Source: Bacillota bacterium (GTDB lineage Bacteria; Bacillota; Clostridia; DSM-8532). Taken from it: a stretch of 64,000 bases of DNA. The position numbers and the translations under genes are program-made. Positions 9,451-17,862 of the stretch are shown here, piece after piece (the stretch's first letter is position 1; each line of letters begins with the position of its first letter). Location: positions 62,001 through 126,000 of the forward strand of contig JAEZLR010000022.1 in assembly GCA_023415205.1 (NCBI GenBank), written 5' to 3'. Below the pieces are notes generated by a model. It did no database searches. It was not told the origin of the DNA and was given only the letters and a program-made list of their open reading frames with translations.

Positions 9451-9482
9451 GCGGGTTTCAGGAAGCTGAGCCCCGTTTTTTT
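9451..9482 (+). terminator. Rho-independent terminator after GH31
   Basis: Stem GCGGGTTTCA (9451-9460) against TGAGCCCCGT (9467-9476) with one mismatch and wobbles, loop GGAAGC, then a T-run to 9482. It separates the transporter/GH31 operon from the GH13 gene. The rest of the 388-base gap holds only the promoter and operator listed below. Confidence 0.7.
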
Positions 9483-9539
9483 ATGCGTTTGGGCGGCACC
9501 ATAACGTTGGTCACACTAGCCCTAATCTATAAATAAATA

Positions 9540-9568
9540 TTGAAGTGGTTTGGAGATAAAGCTATAAT
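9540..9568 (+). promoter_or_regulatory. Sigma-A promoter of the GH13 gene
   Basis: TTGAAG (9540-9545) and TATAAT (9563-9568) with a 17-base spacer, directly followed by a LacI-type palindrome over the expected start point. Confidence 0.7.
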
Positions 9569-9572
9569 AAGA

Positions 9573-9586
9573 GTTAACCGGTTAAC
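9573..9586. promoter_or_regulatory. LacI-type operator 3
   Basis: Perfect 14-base palindrome GTTAACCGGTTAAC. It shares the TTAA-C-CG-GTTAA core with the sites at 2549 and 2712 and covers the predicted transcription start of the GH13 gene, so it probably belongs to the same regulon. Confidence 0.75.
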
Positions 9587-9737
9587 TATGTTATAAAAAG
9601 CCAATAAAAAATATTGATAGAGCAATTAAAAATGCATTTATTTATTCTGATTTCATTGAAATTAAAAGTCAATAAACCGTTAGAATGCTTTCCTCATGAT
9701 TTAAATAGAAGATTTAGTTCGTAAAGGAGCAATGGTA

Positions 9738-11192
9738 ATGAAAAAGAATTATCGGTTTATCAACAGTCTACTTATCTGTTCTCTTTTGATTTCAATGATA
9801 GTTTCAGGCTGTTCTCAGAATCAGCCTAACCAGGGTCAACCATCGCAAAGTGCTCAACCGGAGCAAACAAGCAATGCTCCGGATAGCTCCCCTACGGCGA
9901 CACCTGCTTCCAATGAAAAAACTACCCCAGTTCCCGAATGGGCTTACAATGCCACCATGTATGAGGTCAATATCAGGCAATATACTAAGGAAGGCACGTT
10001 TAAAGCATTTGAAGAGCATTTGCCTCGCCTTAAGAAGATGGGGATCAGGATTCTTTGGTTTATGCCCATTCACCCCATTTCTGAGGAAAAAAGACTGGAA
10101 ACTCTGGGCTCATATTATTCAGTAGCTGATTATAAGGATGTGAATCCTGAATTTGGTACCCTCGATGATTTTAAAGCTCTAGTGGACAAATGCCATGAAA
10201 TGGGCTTCAAGGTTATGCTAGACTGGGTGGCTAACCATACGGGTTGGGATAATGCCTGGATTGATGAACATGAGGATTGGTATACTAAGGATGCCAACGG
10301 AAATATTATCATTCCACCCACTACAAGCTGGTCGGATGTAGCGGACCTAAATTATGACAACCAAGATATGAGAGCAGAAATGATAGAGGCCATGTCCTTC
10401 TGGGTAAGGGAATACGATGTGGACGGCTTCCGTTGTGATTATGCAACAGGAGTACCCCTTGATTTCTGGGAAACTGCCAGGGAAGCTTTAGAGAAAATCA
10501 AGCCCGTCTTCATGCTGGCAGAAGATGATAGAAGCATGGCCTTTATGAAATACGCATTCAATACCAACTATGGCTGGGGTCTTTACCACAATATGAACAA
10601 GATTGCTAAAGGTCTTTATAGCCCCAATGGATTAATCAGTTATTTTGAAAGCATTCAGAGTAGATATCCTGGTGATACCTATCCTCTTCATTTTATAGAT
10701 AATCATGATGAAAATTCATGGAATGGAACGGTTGAAGAACGCCTGGGACAAGCTCAGTACCCCATGCTTGCATTGATTTTTACAGCTCCGGGCATGCCCT
10801 TGATTTATTCCGGGCAGGAAGCTAATCTCAACAGGAGACTTCTGTTCTTCCAAAAGGATGAAATTGATTGGACCTCACTTTCCAATGAGGAGTTAATAAG
10901 TACACTTGTGAAGCTGAAGCTTGACCATCCGGCGCTTTGGAACGGAGATAGGGGTGGTAGTGTGGAATTCATGCAAACTTCGGACAAAAAGGTTTTATCG
11001 TATGAACGTGTGAAGGATGAGGATAGGGTCTTTGTGGTTTTGAATCTCTCTTCAAAGGCCATTGATGCAACCATTACTCTTAACCAGGGCTTTAGCGGTA
11101 CAAATGTATTGACAAAGGAAGACATCGCTTTATCAGAAGGAGATAATACAATCAAACTAGAACCCTGGGAGTTCAGGATATTTGCAAAGTAA
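9738..11192 (+). CDS. GH13 alpha-amylase family lipoprotein
   Basis: 484 residues from ATG 9738 (AGGAG eight bases upstream; the ATG at 9732 is too close). A signal peptide with lipobox IVSGC and a Gln/Ser/Pro-rich linker puts the enzyme on the outer face of the membrane. The four GH13 regions are intact: DWVANH, GFRCDYA with nucleophile Asp234, AEDD with acid Glu262, and DNHDEN with Asp324. It probably cuts alpha-glucans or cyclic/branched dextrins outside the cell for the transporter. It has its own promoter, LacI-type operator and lies alone in its transcript. Confidence 0.9.
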   Translation: MKKNYRFINSLLICSLLISMIVSGCSQNQPNQGQPSQSAQPEQTSNAPDSSPTATPASNEKTTPVPEWAYNATMYEVNIRQYTKEGTFKAFEEHLPRLKKMGIRILWFMPIHPISEEKRLETLGSYYSVADYKDVNPEFGTLDDFKALVDKCHEMGFKVMLDWVANHTGWDNAWIDEHEDWYTKDANGNIIIPPTTSWSDVADLNYDNQDMRAEMIEAMSFWVREYDVDGFRCDYATGVPLDFWETAREALEKIKPVFMLAEDDRSMAFMKYAFNTNYGWGLYHNMNKIAKGLYSPNGLISYFESIQSRYPGDTYPLHFIDNHDENSWNGTVEERLGQAQYPMLALIFTAPGMPLIYSGQEANLNRRLLFFQKDEIDWTSLSNEELISTLVKLKLDHPALWNGDRGGSVEFMQTSDKKVLSYERVKDEDRVFVVLNLSSKAIDATITLNQGFSGTNVLTKEDIALSEGDNTIKLEPWEFRIFAK

Positions 11193-11217
11193 AAATCGCA
11201 AAAAATAAACAGCTTTT

Positions 11218-12381
11218 TCAGGCTGTAATGAGCCCGTCGATGAAGTCGATCTTCTGAAGAACCTCTTCTTTTCCATCATCATTGATTAGAAGGATGTAGT
11301 TGCCATTGGAATAGACCACCTGACCTTTTCTATTGAGAGCATACCCTATGACGCCCTGTTTGATGGTACGCATATTTCCCGAACTATCCAGGCACATGAG
11401 CTCCCAGCTTTTGGGGGCAATGCCCGGATAGGGCTGGCCACTCATTTTATTTTCCTGGTAAGTTTTTTCGGCATTAATGATATTTCCATTGATGATGATT
11501 TCCTTAGGATCAAGAGGCTTTGTTTTTGCTGGATTAAATCCCTTTGAGGTAAACGATTCACCGGTATGACGCACGGTAAAAAACTCAATAGCTCTGGCGA
11601 TGGCTTTTAGTATCTTAAACGGAATAGCCATGAACTCTCCAAAGGATATTTGCTTCTGCTTACCGGTCTGATAGGGTTTCTTAATGAAGTAAAGATTATT
11701 GTTTTTGTCTGTCTGTGGTTTAAAGCAGTCATGCCCCGGAAGGGCTATTACTTCATCCACTATATAGCGATCCAGGTCGAGCTTATTAATAGATTTAGGC
11801 CCGATTCCAGCAAAATTCCCCTGATAATCACGCCCGACTCCTGCTGAATCATAGAATACCGTTCTTTTTTGGGTTTTGCTCCAGGTTGGATTGTCGTCCT
11901 GGGTTTCCCCTTCCGTTACCAGTCTATACCGGGAGTTGTCCATATCCAGCAAGGCCAGATTCTTTTCAAAGGGCGTCTCACTAACTGATAGAATGATCTC
12001 TCCTGTTTCCTCATGAGAGTCCATACCATAAAAAGCCACCTTGCTACCATGCATAACATGAACTTCGGGATCTTTGACATAGTCCAAATGTTTGATAAAA
12101 AGACCGGAGAAATTCTCTACAGATGCAGAATAAAGTAGGCTAGTTCCACCCTGTACCAATGTGATTCCATTAATCCTGCCACGGATATCCTCTAGATTGG
12201 TGCCATGACTTGTCTCTTGACGGAAGGCTGCATTGATCCCTTGGGTTTTCCACTCATGCTTTTTCATGATGTCCATGGCGTTTTTCCGGTACTTCACAAG
12301 ATATTGGCTTTCCAGAGTATCCGTGCTTTGTCCGTTTAGAATCCCAATGGTATCTTTATCAATAAAGAAGAGCTTATCCAC
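11218..12381 (-). CDS. Hypothetical beta-propeller-like protein
   Basis: 387 residues from a GTG start with GGGGTG upstream; no signal peptide or membrane segment, so cytoplasmic. Short repeated motifs of the kind LLYSASVENFSG, VAFYGMDSHEE, LALLDMDNSRY, TVFYDSAGVG, VVYSNGNYILL suggest a TolB/WD-like propeller, but the repeats are weak and I do not recognise the family. It converges on the GH13 gene 25 bases away and diverges from plsC. No function is proposed. In the 173-base divergent gap, an imperfect inverted repeat near 12417-12447 (ATGTTAATA and TTAACAT arms) could be a regulatory site. Confidence 0.6.
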   Translation of the reverse strand: MDKLFFIDKDTIGILNGQSTDTLESQYLVKYRKNAMDIMKKHEWKTQGINAAFRQETSHGTNLEDIRGRINGITLVQGGTSLLYSASVENFSGLFIKHLDYVKDPEVHVMHGSKVAFYGMDSHEETGEIILSVSETPFEKNLALLDMDNSRYRLVTEGETQDDNPTWSKTQKRTVFYDSAGVGRDYQGNFAGIGPKSINKLDLDRYIVDEVIALPGHDCFKPQTDKNNNLYFIKKPYQTGKQKQISFGEFMAIPFKILKAIARAIEFFTVRHTGESFTSKGFNPAKTKPLDPKEIIINGNIINAEKTYQENKMSGQPYPGIAPKSWELMCLDSSGNMRTIKQGVIGYALNRKGQVVYSNGNYILLINDDGKEEVLQKIDFIDGLITA

Positions 12382-12554
12382 AGTTCACACCCCGAGTAAA
12401 GTAAAATTAAAGGCCATGTTAATATTACCATGTATTAGTTAACATTAACAACAAGGTTCCGTATTATGGGGAGCCTTCGCTGTTAAAAATGGTGATGATT
12501 TATGTCGAAATCAACATTATAATGGGATATATAAATGCTTAAGGGAGTCTGAAT

Positions 12555-13793
12555 ATGGATCTATCAGAATTCAAGAGATTCGACATGCAAAAAAAGCCTA
12601 TAAGGCAATGGCAATTTTTGAGGCCGGTCACATGGATAATGAGCTATCCTGCGGTTTGGGCCCACCGCATTAAAATAACCAAAGTCGGGATGCAAGGGAT
12701 TAAACCACCCTATTTACTATTGTGCAATCATAATTCCTTTATTGATTTTAAAGTAACAACTGCGGCGATATTCCCCCATCGTGCAAACTATTTGGTGGCC
12801 ATAGACGGCTTTATTGGGCGGGAATGGCTTATGCGTAAAGTGGGCTGCATCTGTAAGCGTAAGTTTACAAATGATACGGTAATCATCCGACATATGAAAA
12901 AGGTTGTCGCAAATGGGGATGTCGTTGTGCTTTATCCTGAAGCCAGGTATTCGCTTTGCGGCACAAATGCAATCCTTCCCGATTCTCTGGGGAAATTAGC
13001 CAAGCTACTCAAGGTTCCGGTAGTAACATTAATGATGCATGGGCATCATATCAATGCGCCTTTTTGGAATTTGAAGAATAGAAAGGTTAAGAACTTGGAG
13101 GCAGTACTGACGCAATTAGTCACAAAGGATGAAATCGATACACTTGATTATAAAGAAATCAATGAAAGAATCAGCACCTCGTTTAAATACAACGATTTTG
13201 CCTGGCAAAAAGATAGGAGTATCCGTATAAGCTATCCCAACCGAGCAAAGGGACTACATAAGGTGCTTTATCAATGCCCCAGCTGCAATACAGAGTATTA
13301 TATGAAGTCCGAGGGAGTAAAGCTTTGGTGTGATAGCTGTAAAAAGGAATGGGAAATGTCCGAGTATGGCGAACTAAACGCTGTGAATGGGAAAACCGAG
13401 TTTAGCCATATTCCTGACTGGTATGAATGGGAGAGAGAGCAGGTCCGTAAAGAGGTTGAGAGCGGCACTTATAGATTTGAATCCGAGGTCATGGTGGATT
13501 CTCTGCCGAATTCTAAAGGTTTTGTGCCTTTGGGAAGGGGAAGGCTCATCCATGATAGGGACGGTTTTCTCCTTAAGGGCGAATACGAAGGAAGCCCCTA
13601 TTCCATAGCGATTAGTGCCAAATCTCTGTATTCCTGTCATATTGAATACAACTACCGTGGGAAACGTGGTGACTGTGTGGATCTTAATACTCTAACGGAC
13701 ACCTACTATATATATCCGCAGTGTGAGCATTTTTCCGTAACCAAAATTGCTCTGGCTACTGAGGAATTGTATAAGTTTCAAAAGCGTCATTAA
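12555..13793 (+). CDS. PlsC-type acyltransferase with C-terminal zinc ribbon
   Basis: 412 residues. Residues 25-235 match 1-acylglycerol-3-phosphate acyltransferases: CNHNSFID is the H-x4-D catalytic motif and YPEARYS is the substrate-binding block. After residue 235 comes an unusual tail with CPSC near 237 and CDSC near 257, a Cys4 zinc-ribbon pattern, then about 140 residues ending in a beta-rich segment. PlsC alone is normally 190-250 residues, so the C-terminal 170 residues are an addition. Start ATG has AGGGAG upstream. It probably acylates lysophosphatidate or a related lipid at the membrane; the tail's role is unknown. Confidence 0.8.
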   Translation: MDLSEFKRFDMQKKPIRQWQFLRPVTWIMSYPAVWAHRIKITKVGMQGIKPPYLLLCNHNSFIDFKVTTAAIFPHRANYLVAIDGFIGREWLMRKVGCICKRKFTNDTVIIRHMKKVVANGDVVVLYPEARYSLCGTNAILPDSLGKLAKLLKVPVVTLMMHGHHINAPFWNLKNRKVKNLEAVLTQLVTKDEIDTLDYKEINERISTSFKYNDFAWQKDRSIRISYPNRAKGLHKVLYQCPSCNTEYYMKSEGVKLWCDSCKKEWEMSEYGELNAVNGKTEFSHIPDWYEWEREQVRKEVESGTYRFESEVMVDSLPNSKGFVPLGRGRLIHDRDGFLLKGEYEGSPYSIAISAKSLYSCHIEYNYRGKRGDCVDLNTLTDTYYIYPQCEHFSVTKIALATEELYKFQKRH

Positions 13794-13803
13794 TAATATA
13801 CCA

Positions 13804-13840
13804 GGAGAGTCCCTCTCCAATGAGGGTAGCTTTGGAGCTA
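13804..13840 (+). other. Small hairpins in the plsC 3' region
   Basis: GGAGAG (13804-13809) pairs with CTCTCC (13813-13818), and TAGCT (13827-13831) with AGCTA (13836-13840). With the terminator at 13889 these make a compact structured 3' region of about 125 bases. Could be just a 3' UTR or a small RNA. Confidence 0.35.
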
Positions 13841-13888
13841 GGGGGTTCCGTGGCTCGCTAATGGTGTAAAAATTTTCAGAGAATAAGG

Positions 13889-13926
13889 GAGGGGAATCTG
13901 CTTAAGCGGCAGACTCCCCTCTTTTT
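13889..13926 (+). terminator. Terminator between convergent plsC and the leftward transporter operon
   Basis: 13-base stem GAGGGGAATCTGC (13889-13901) with GCAGACTCCCCTC (13909-13921), one mismatch, then TTTTT. The T-tract favours the rightward transcript; the stem could also stop the leftward one. Confidence 0.85.
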
Positions 13927-13948
13927 AGCACAATATGAGTATTAGGGC

Positions 13949-15625
13949 CTATTTGAAGTATTTTTCGTAGGCTGCCTTGCGTTCTTCGATGATGGCCTGA
14001 CCACCGGAATTGAGGTAATCCTTCAGACCGGCATCAAAAACAGTATCAAACTGATCGGGCTCGGCTACTATGGATTGGATAAGGAGAGCATCACGCTTAT
14101 CACTGAGAACAGGCCCCATGCCTTCTTCTGATTTGATTTCGCCCACATGGACGGCCGGGGTGGTTCTACTATCTTTTTTAGCGGCTTGATAGGCCTTCTC
14201 AATAAATCTAGGATCAACACCGCCATAACCTAGAGCGATGGATTTGATGGTCAAATCAGCATTACCAATATCCAAACCATTGGCGGTAATGGTGTAGTCA
14301 ATGTTGTTGGGAGAATTCATAATTTTGGGGTCTCCACTGGGAGCTGCAATCAGCTTAACAGAGCCATCGGCCTGCTTCTGATGGGTCGCGCCCTCTTCGC
14401 CAAGCTGGAGGAACATGCGGTTTTCAAGCTTACTGATCCAATTAAGATACAGCATGGAGGCAAGGGGCTCGTCGTTGGTTGCGGGGAAGAAGACCTTACG
14501 GTCTATGGTATTGCCCACGAACTTAGAGTATTTTCCGGCTTCATTCTTAAAAGTATCTACAGCTATGAACGCGGCATCGGGACCGATAAGCTTCTTAAGG
14601 TTGGCATGGATACCTTCGTCGCCATTGCGGTAGGGATAATCCCAGTTATGGATAAAAGCGCCCACATAGCCGGCTTTTAAAAGGTTATCCTCAGTGGTAT
14701 CACCCTTGCCGTAAAGAGGGAAGTCTTTCCAGATGAGTCCGTCGTCATACCATTTATTGAGAACCTTGATACCGTTCTTGTAGCCTGGGAACAGCAGATG
14801 TCTATCATCAAAGCCGTTGATATACATTTCCTTTTCAGACATACTATCGGGCATGAAGGCAACATTCAAATTGTCTGAACGCCAGCCCACATCATAGCTG
14901 ATGGAGAAGGGGATCATCTTGTCAGCATCCTTGCCCAGTAACGTTTGTGCGTTATCTCTGAAGGCCTTGAGCATGTTCTCGAATTCATCAATGTTGGTGG
15001 GCTCTGACAGATTGAGCTTTTTAAGCCAATCCTCACGCACAAAGGTGTTGATACGCATGTTATGTATCAATCTTGCTTCAATGGCCCAGATAGTTCCTTT
15101 ATCGGGATCCTTATTGTAATTGATGTTCTCTTCCTTTAAAAGACTCCATAAGTCGGGCAGCAGATCTTTGTTATCGTGTACATAAGGAGCCAGATCCACG
15201 ATACCGCCCATGTTGGCGTAGGTCTGAACCGTGGGATAATTGTAGGTCACGCAAATATCGGGAGCCGTGCCGGAAGCAAGCAAATTGTTGATCTCATCTA
15301 CCTCAGTCCAACGGCCTACAGGAACAAAGGAGACTTCAACATTATGGTCACGAAGCATTCCTTCTTTAATGTAATTGGTGTAGAAGTTGTCTTCGGGCTT
15401 GGATCCGCCATCATTTCCTCGGTCATAGACCTCAACGGTTATAGATCTTGTTTTAACGAATTTGCCGTCAACAATTTCACTATTGTTTTCAGCCGGTGTG
15501 CTCCCGGAAGGAGTAGAACCGCTCGCCGTTGGTGTAGGAGTTGTGGAAGTATTCTGAGAATTGGAACAAGCAGCCAAGGTTGCGATCATCATTATGCAAA
15601 GCAGGATGGAAAGAAATCTTTTCAT
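13949..15625 (-). CDS. Extracellular solute-binding lipoprotein, LplA-like (acidic oligosaccharides)
   Basis: 558 residues with GGAGG before the ATG. Signal peptide with lipobox TLAAC and a Ser/Thr/Pro linker. Its large size (about 550 rather than 430) and its partnership with the two LplB/LplC-like permeases are typical of the LplA/aldouronate-binding group. It would bind (methylglucurono)xylo-oligosaccharides, inferred from the GH67-UxuAB genes controlled from the same divergent region. It is the third and last gene of the leftward operon; a small hairpin lies just upstream. Confidence 0.88.
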   Translation of the reverse strand: MKRFLSILLCIMMIATLAACSNSQNTSTTPTPTASGSTPSGSTPAENNSEIVDGKFVKTRSITVEVYDRGNDGGSKPEDNFYTNYIKEGMLRDHNVEVSFVPVGRWTEVDEINNLLASGTAPDICVTYNYPTVQTYANMGGIVDLAPYVHDNKDLLPDLWSLLKEENINYNKDPDKGTIWAIEARLIHNMRINTFVREDWLKKLNLSEPTNIDEFENMLKAFRDNAQTLLGKDADKMIPFSISYDVGWRSDNLNVAFMPDSMSEKEMYINGFDDRHLLFPGYKNGIKVLNKWYDDGLIWKDFPLYGKGDTTEDNLLKAGYVGAFIHNWDYPYRNGDEGIHANLKKLIGPDAAFIAVDTFKNEAGKYSKFVGNTIDRKVFFPATNDEPLASMLYLNWISKLENRMFLQLGEEGATHQKQADGSVKLIAAPSGDPKIMNSPNNIDYTITANGLDIGNADLTIKSIALGYGGVDPRFIEKAYQAAKKDSRTTPAVHVGEIKSEEGMGPVLSDKRDALLIQSIVAEPDQFDTVFDAGLKDYLNSGGQAIIEERKAAYEKYFK

Positions 15626-15648
15626 ATTAATCCTCCTTATATTTTACT

Positions 15649-15663
15649 AGACACAGCGTGTCT
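15649..15663 (-). promoter_or_regulatory. Intercistronic hairpin upstream of the LplA-like gene
   Basis: AGACAC (15649-15654) with GTGTCT (15658-15663) around a 3-base loop, placed between the permease stop and the binding-protein ribosome site. It may protect the binding-protein message. Confidence 0.4.
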
Positions 15664-15674
15664 TGGGGTTTAAT

Positions 15675-16544
15675 TTATTCCTTAACTGCTCCTAAAGTGG
15701 CTCCCGTCAAAAAGTATCTCTGCAGCCTTGGATAAACCATCAGAATGGGGGTGGTGGCGAACATGACAGTCGCCGCCTTGAGGGATTCGGAGAGTCCGGG
15801 TCGGGCAAAGCCCTCCTGGGTGGAGACTTCAATATTTTGAAGGCTGTTGATAATGTTATAAAGCAGAAGCTGTATAGGGTAGAAGGTTCTGTCGTTCATA
15901 AACATAAGGGCATCTGAAAAACCGTTCCAACGACCAACGGCATAGAAGAGTGAGAGTGTGGCAATGACCGGGGTGGACATGGGCAGATAGATGCTCACAA
16001 GTATTCTGATGGGGCCTGCCCCGTCAATTTCAGCAGACTCCTTAAGGCTTTCAGGGATGTTAAAGAAGAAGCTGCGCATGATGATCATATAGAACACATT
16101 TAGGCAGTAGGGGACGATCAACACCACCGGTTTACTGATCCAATCCAGATCACCCAGCAGGAGATAGGTGGGGATGGTCCCTGCGTTGAAATACATGGTG
16201 AAAATAATGAGGGTACTAATAAGCTTACGTCCCTTGAGCTTGTCATAGGTGAGAGGATAGGCACAGATCGTGGTCATAAACAGGGAGACAACGGTGCAAA
16301 TTACCGTCAGGATAGCAGTCCAGGCAAGGGACCAAGTATATTTGCTGTCACTGAGTACCATGCGGTAGGCTTCGAGATTAAAGCCCTTGGGCCAGAGGGT
16401 GACCTCGTTTTTGATAATGGCATCCGACGAACTCAGGGAGCGAGCCAGAATATTGAGCACGGGCAAGACAAAGATCAATATCAGCAGGAAACATAAAATT
16501 GCAACAAACCAATCACCGATTTTCGTACGATTCGATTTAATCAT
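15675..16544 (-). CDS. ABC transporter permease, LplC-like
   Basis: 289 residues, about six membrane segments, EAA loop LKESAEIDGAGPIRILVSIY. The ATG follows AAAGGAGG. The end (TGATLGAVKE) is the typical LplC C-terminus. It forms the channel with the LplB-like permease whose gene lies 15 bases upstream. No ATPase gene is near, as is usual for this transporter class. Confidence 0.9.
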   Translation of the reverse strand: MIKSNRTKIGDWFVAILCFLLILIFVLPVLNILARSLSSSDAIIKNEVTLWPKGFNLEAYRMVLSDSKYTWSLAWTAILTVICTVVSLFMTTICAYPLTYDKLKGRKLISTLIIFTMYFNAGTIPTYLLLGDLDWISKPVVLIVPYCLNVFYMIIMRSFFFNIPESLKESAEIDGAGPIRILVSIYLPMSTPVIATLSLFYAVGRWNGFSDALMFMNDRTFYPIQLLLYNIINSLQNIEVSTQEGFARPGLSESLKAATVMFATTPILMVYPRLQRYFLTGATLGAVKE

Positions 16545-16559
16545 GCCGCAAGTCCTCCT

Positions 16560-17510
16560 TTACATAATTCCGCGATCGCCGAATTTTTTAGCCAGACCAT
16601 TTGCCGTAAATACAAAGATCACGCCAATAACAGACTGAAATAGGCCAACCGCGGTGGTCAGGGAGAATTGCAGTCCCCGTATTCCGTTTGTGAAAACAAA
16701 AGTAGAAATAACATTGGATACATTGTTAACCAGGTAGTTTGACAGGGCGTAGGGCCGGTCAAATTCGCTGCCTAAAATGCGCCCGAGGCTTAGGATAAGG
16801 AGAACGATAATGGTGGGGCGCAAGCCCGGTAAGGTGATATGCCATATTTTTTTTAACCGCCCCGCGCCGTCCATGGAGGCCGCTTCATAAAGCTCAGGAT
16901 TGATACTGGTGATGGCGGCCAGATAGATAATAGTGTTCCATCCTACGCTCTGCCAGATACCTAAAAAAACGTAAGTCCACACCCAATGGGTTGGATCATT
17001 GAGAAAAGGAATGGCTTCAAGGCCCATGCCTGTTAATACATTATTGACAAGCCCGGTGGTGGGGGCTAAAAGCTGTTTGGCAATACCGGATATAATAACC
17101 CACGAAAGAAAGTGGGGCATGTAGGCAATGGTTTGGGTGAGGCGCTTAAACTTCTTAAAGGCAAGCTCGTTAAGGAGCAGTGCAAAAATAACAGGGGCAG
17201 GAAAACCAACCACAAGATCCAGAAGATTGAGGGTAAGGGTGTTTTTAAGAGCATAAAGGAAATCACGGTTAGCGAAGGCCCTGATAAAATACTCCCAACC
17301 CCCATTGTTTGCCCAGGGCATCTCCCAGACGTTTTGGACAATACTGTATTTCTTGAATGCAATCTGAATATAGGTCATGGGTATGTACTTAAAAACAATG
17401 AAGTAGATGATGGGGAGAGCTAATAGAAGATAAAGTGTCCAGTAGCGCTTAAAATAGGCACTACCCTTACGGGACTTGATGGATGATCGACTCAAGGCTA
17501 TAGTTTTCAC
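16560..17510 (-). CDS. ABC transporter permease, LplB-like
   Basis: 316 residues from a GTG start with AAAGGGG upstream. Six hydrophobic segments; EAA loop LYEAASMDGAGRLKKIWHITLPGL. It is the first gene of the leftward operon, whose promoter and repeated boxes lie in the divergent gap with the GntR-LacI regulator. Predicted role: uptake of glucuronoxylan-derived oligosaccharides. Confidence 0.9.
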   Translation of the reverse strand: MKTIALSRSSIKSRKGSAYFKRYWTLYLLLALPIIYFIVFKYIPMTYIQIAFKKYSIVQNVWEMPWANNGGWEYFIRAFANRDFLYALKNTLTLNLLDLVVGFPAPVIFALLLNELAFKKFKRLTQTIAYMPHFLSWVIISGIAKQLLAPTTGLVNNVLTGMGLEAIPFLNDPTHWVWTYVFLGIWQSVGWNTIIYLAAITSINPELYEAASMDGAGRLKKIWHITLPGLRPTIIVLLILSLGRILGSEFDRPYALSNYLVNNVSNVISTFVFTNGIRGLQFSLTTAVGLFQSVIGVIFVFTANGLAKKFGDRGIM

Positions 17511-17567
17511 TGCCGAAACCCCTTTACTCTATTATTTTAAATAGGTTGTTGAAATTATTTAGGCTTA

Positions 17568-17600
17568 ACTTGTATTGTAATTTTACTTACTTGTATTGTA
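17568..17600. promoter_or_regulatory. Tandem regulator boxes in the divergent gap
   Basis: The 12-mer ACTTGTATTGTA occurs twice, at 17568-17579 and 17589-17600, 21 bases apart (two helical turns). Related boxes are ACTTGTATTTAC at 17786-17797, TTGTATTATAA at 17806-17816, and the small palindrome TTGTCATTACAA at 17765-17776. They resemble AraR half-sites (TTGTA) and are the likely targets of the adjacent GntR-LacI protein. Confidence 0.65.
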
Positions 17601-17635
17601 GAAGAGATACATGTTTTTGGAGTTGTCTTGAATAC

Positions 17636-17664
17636 AGAATATCACGGCTTCCAAAACATGTCAA
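17636..17664 (-). promoter_or_regulatory. Promoter of the leftward LplBCA-like operon
   Basis: On the minus strand TTGACA (17664-17659) and TATTCT (17641-17636) with a 17-base spacer. The two TTGTATTGTA boxes lie about 30-60 bases downstream of the start point, where a bound repressor could block elongation. Confidence 0.65.
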
Positions 17665-17787
17665 TGCAAATTCACAAAATTGCCATATAAAATTTCAAGT
17701 ATCATAGCAACATTATATAATTTGCACAAAATAACGACTTTTTTTAATGCAACTCGTAAATAAGTTGTCATTACAATTAAAAATCAC

Positions 17788-17817
17788 TTGTATTTACTGT
17801 TGAGGTTGTATTATAAT
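17788..17817 (+). promoter_or_regulatory. Promoter of the GntR-LacI regulator gene
   Basis: TTGTAT (17788-17793) and TATAAT (17812-17817) with an 18-base spacer; both elements overlap TTGTATT boxes, suggesting autorepression. The rest of the 352-base gap is AT-rich and shows no gene. Confidence 0.6.
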
Positions 17818-17862
17818 TAATTCCAGTGGAATGACATCCTGAGGAGGAGAGGGAGATTTAAC

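Noticed and set aside
13949..17510. The LplBCA-like operon as a missing-gene transporter (no ATPase)
   Set aside because: Lack of a local ATPase is normal for this class and for the MalEFG-like set; shared ATPases serve them.
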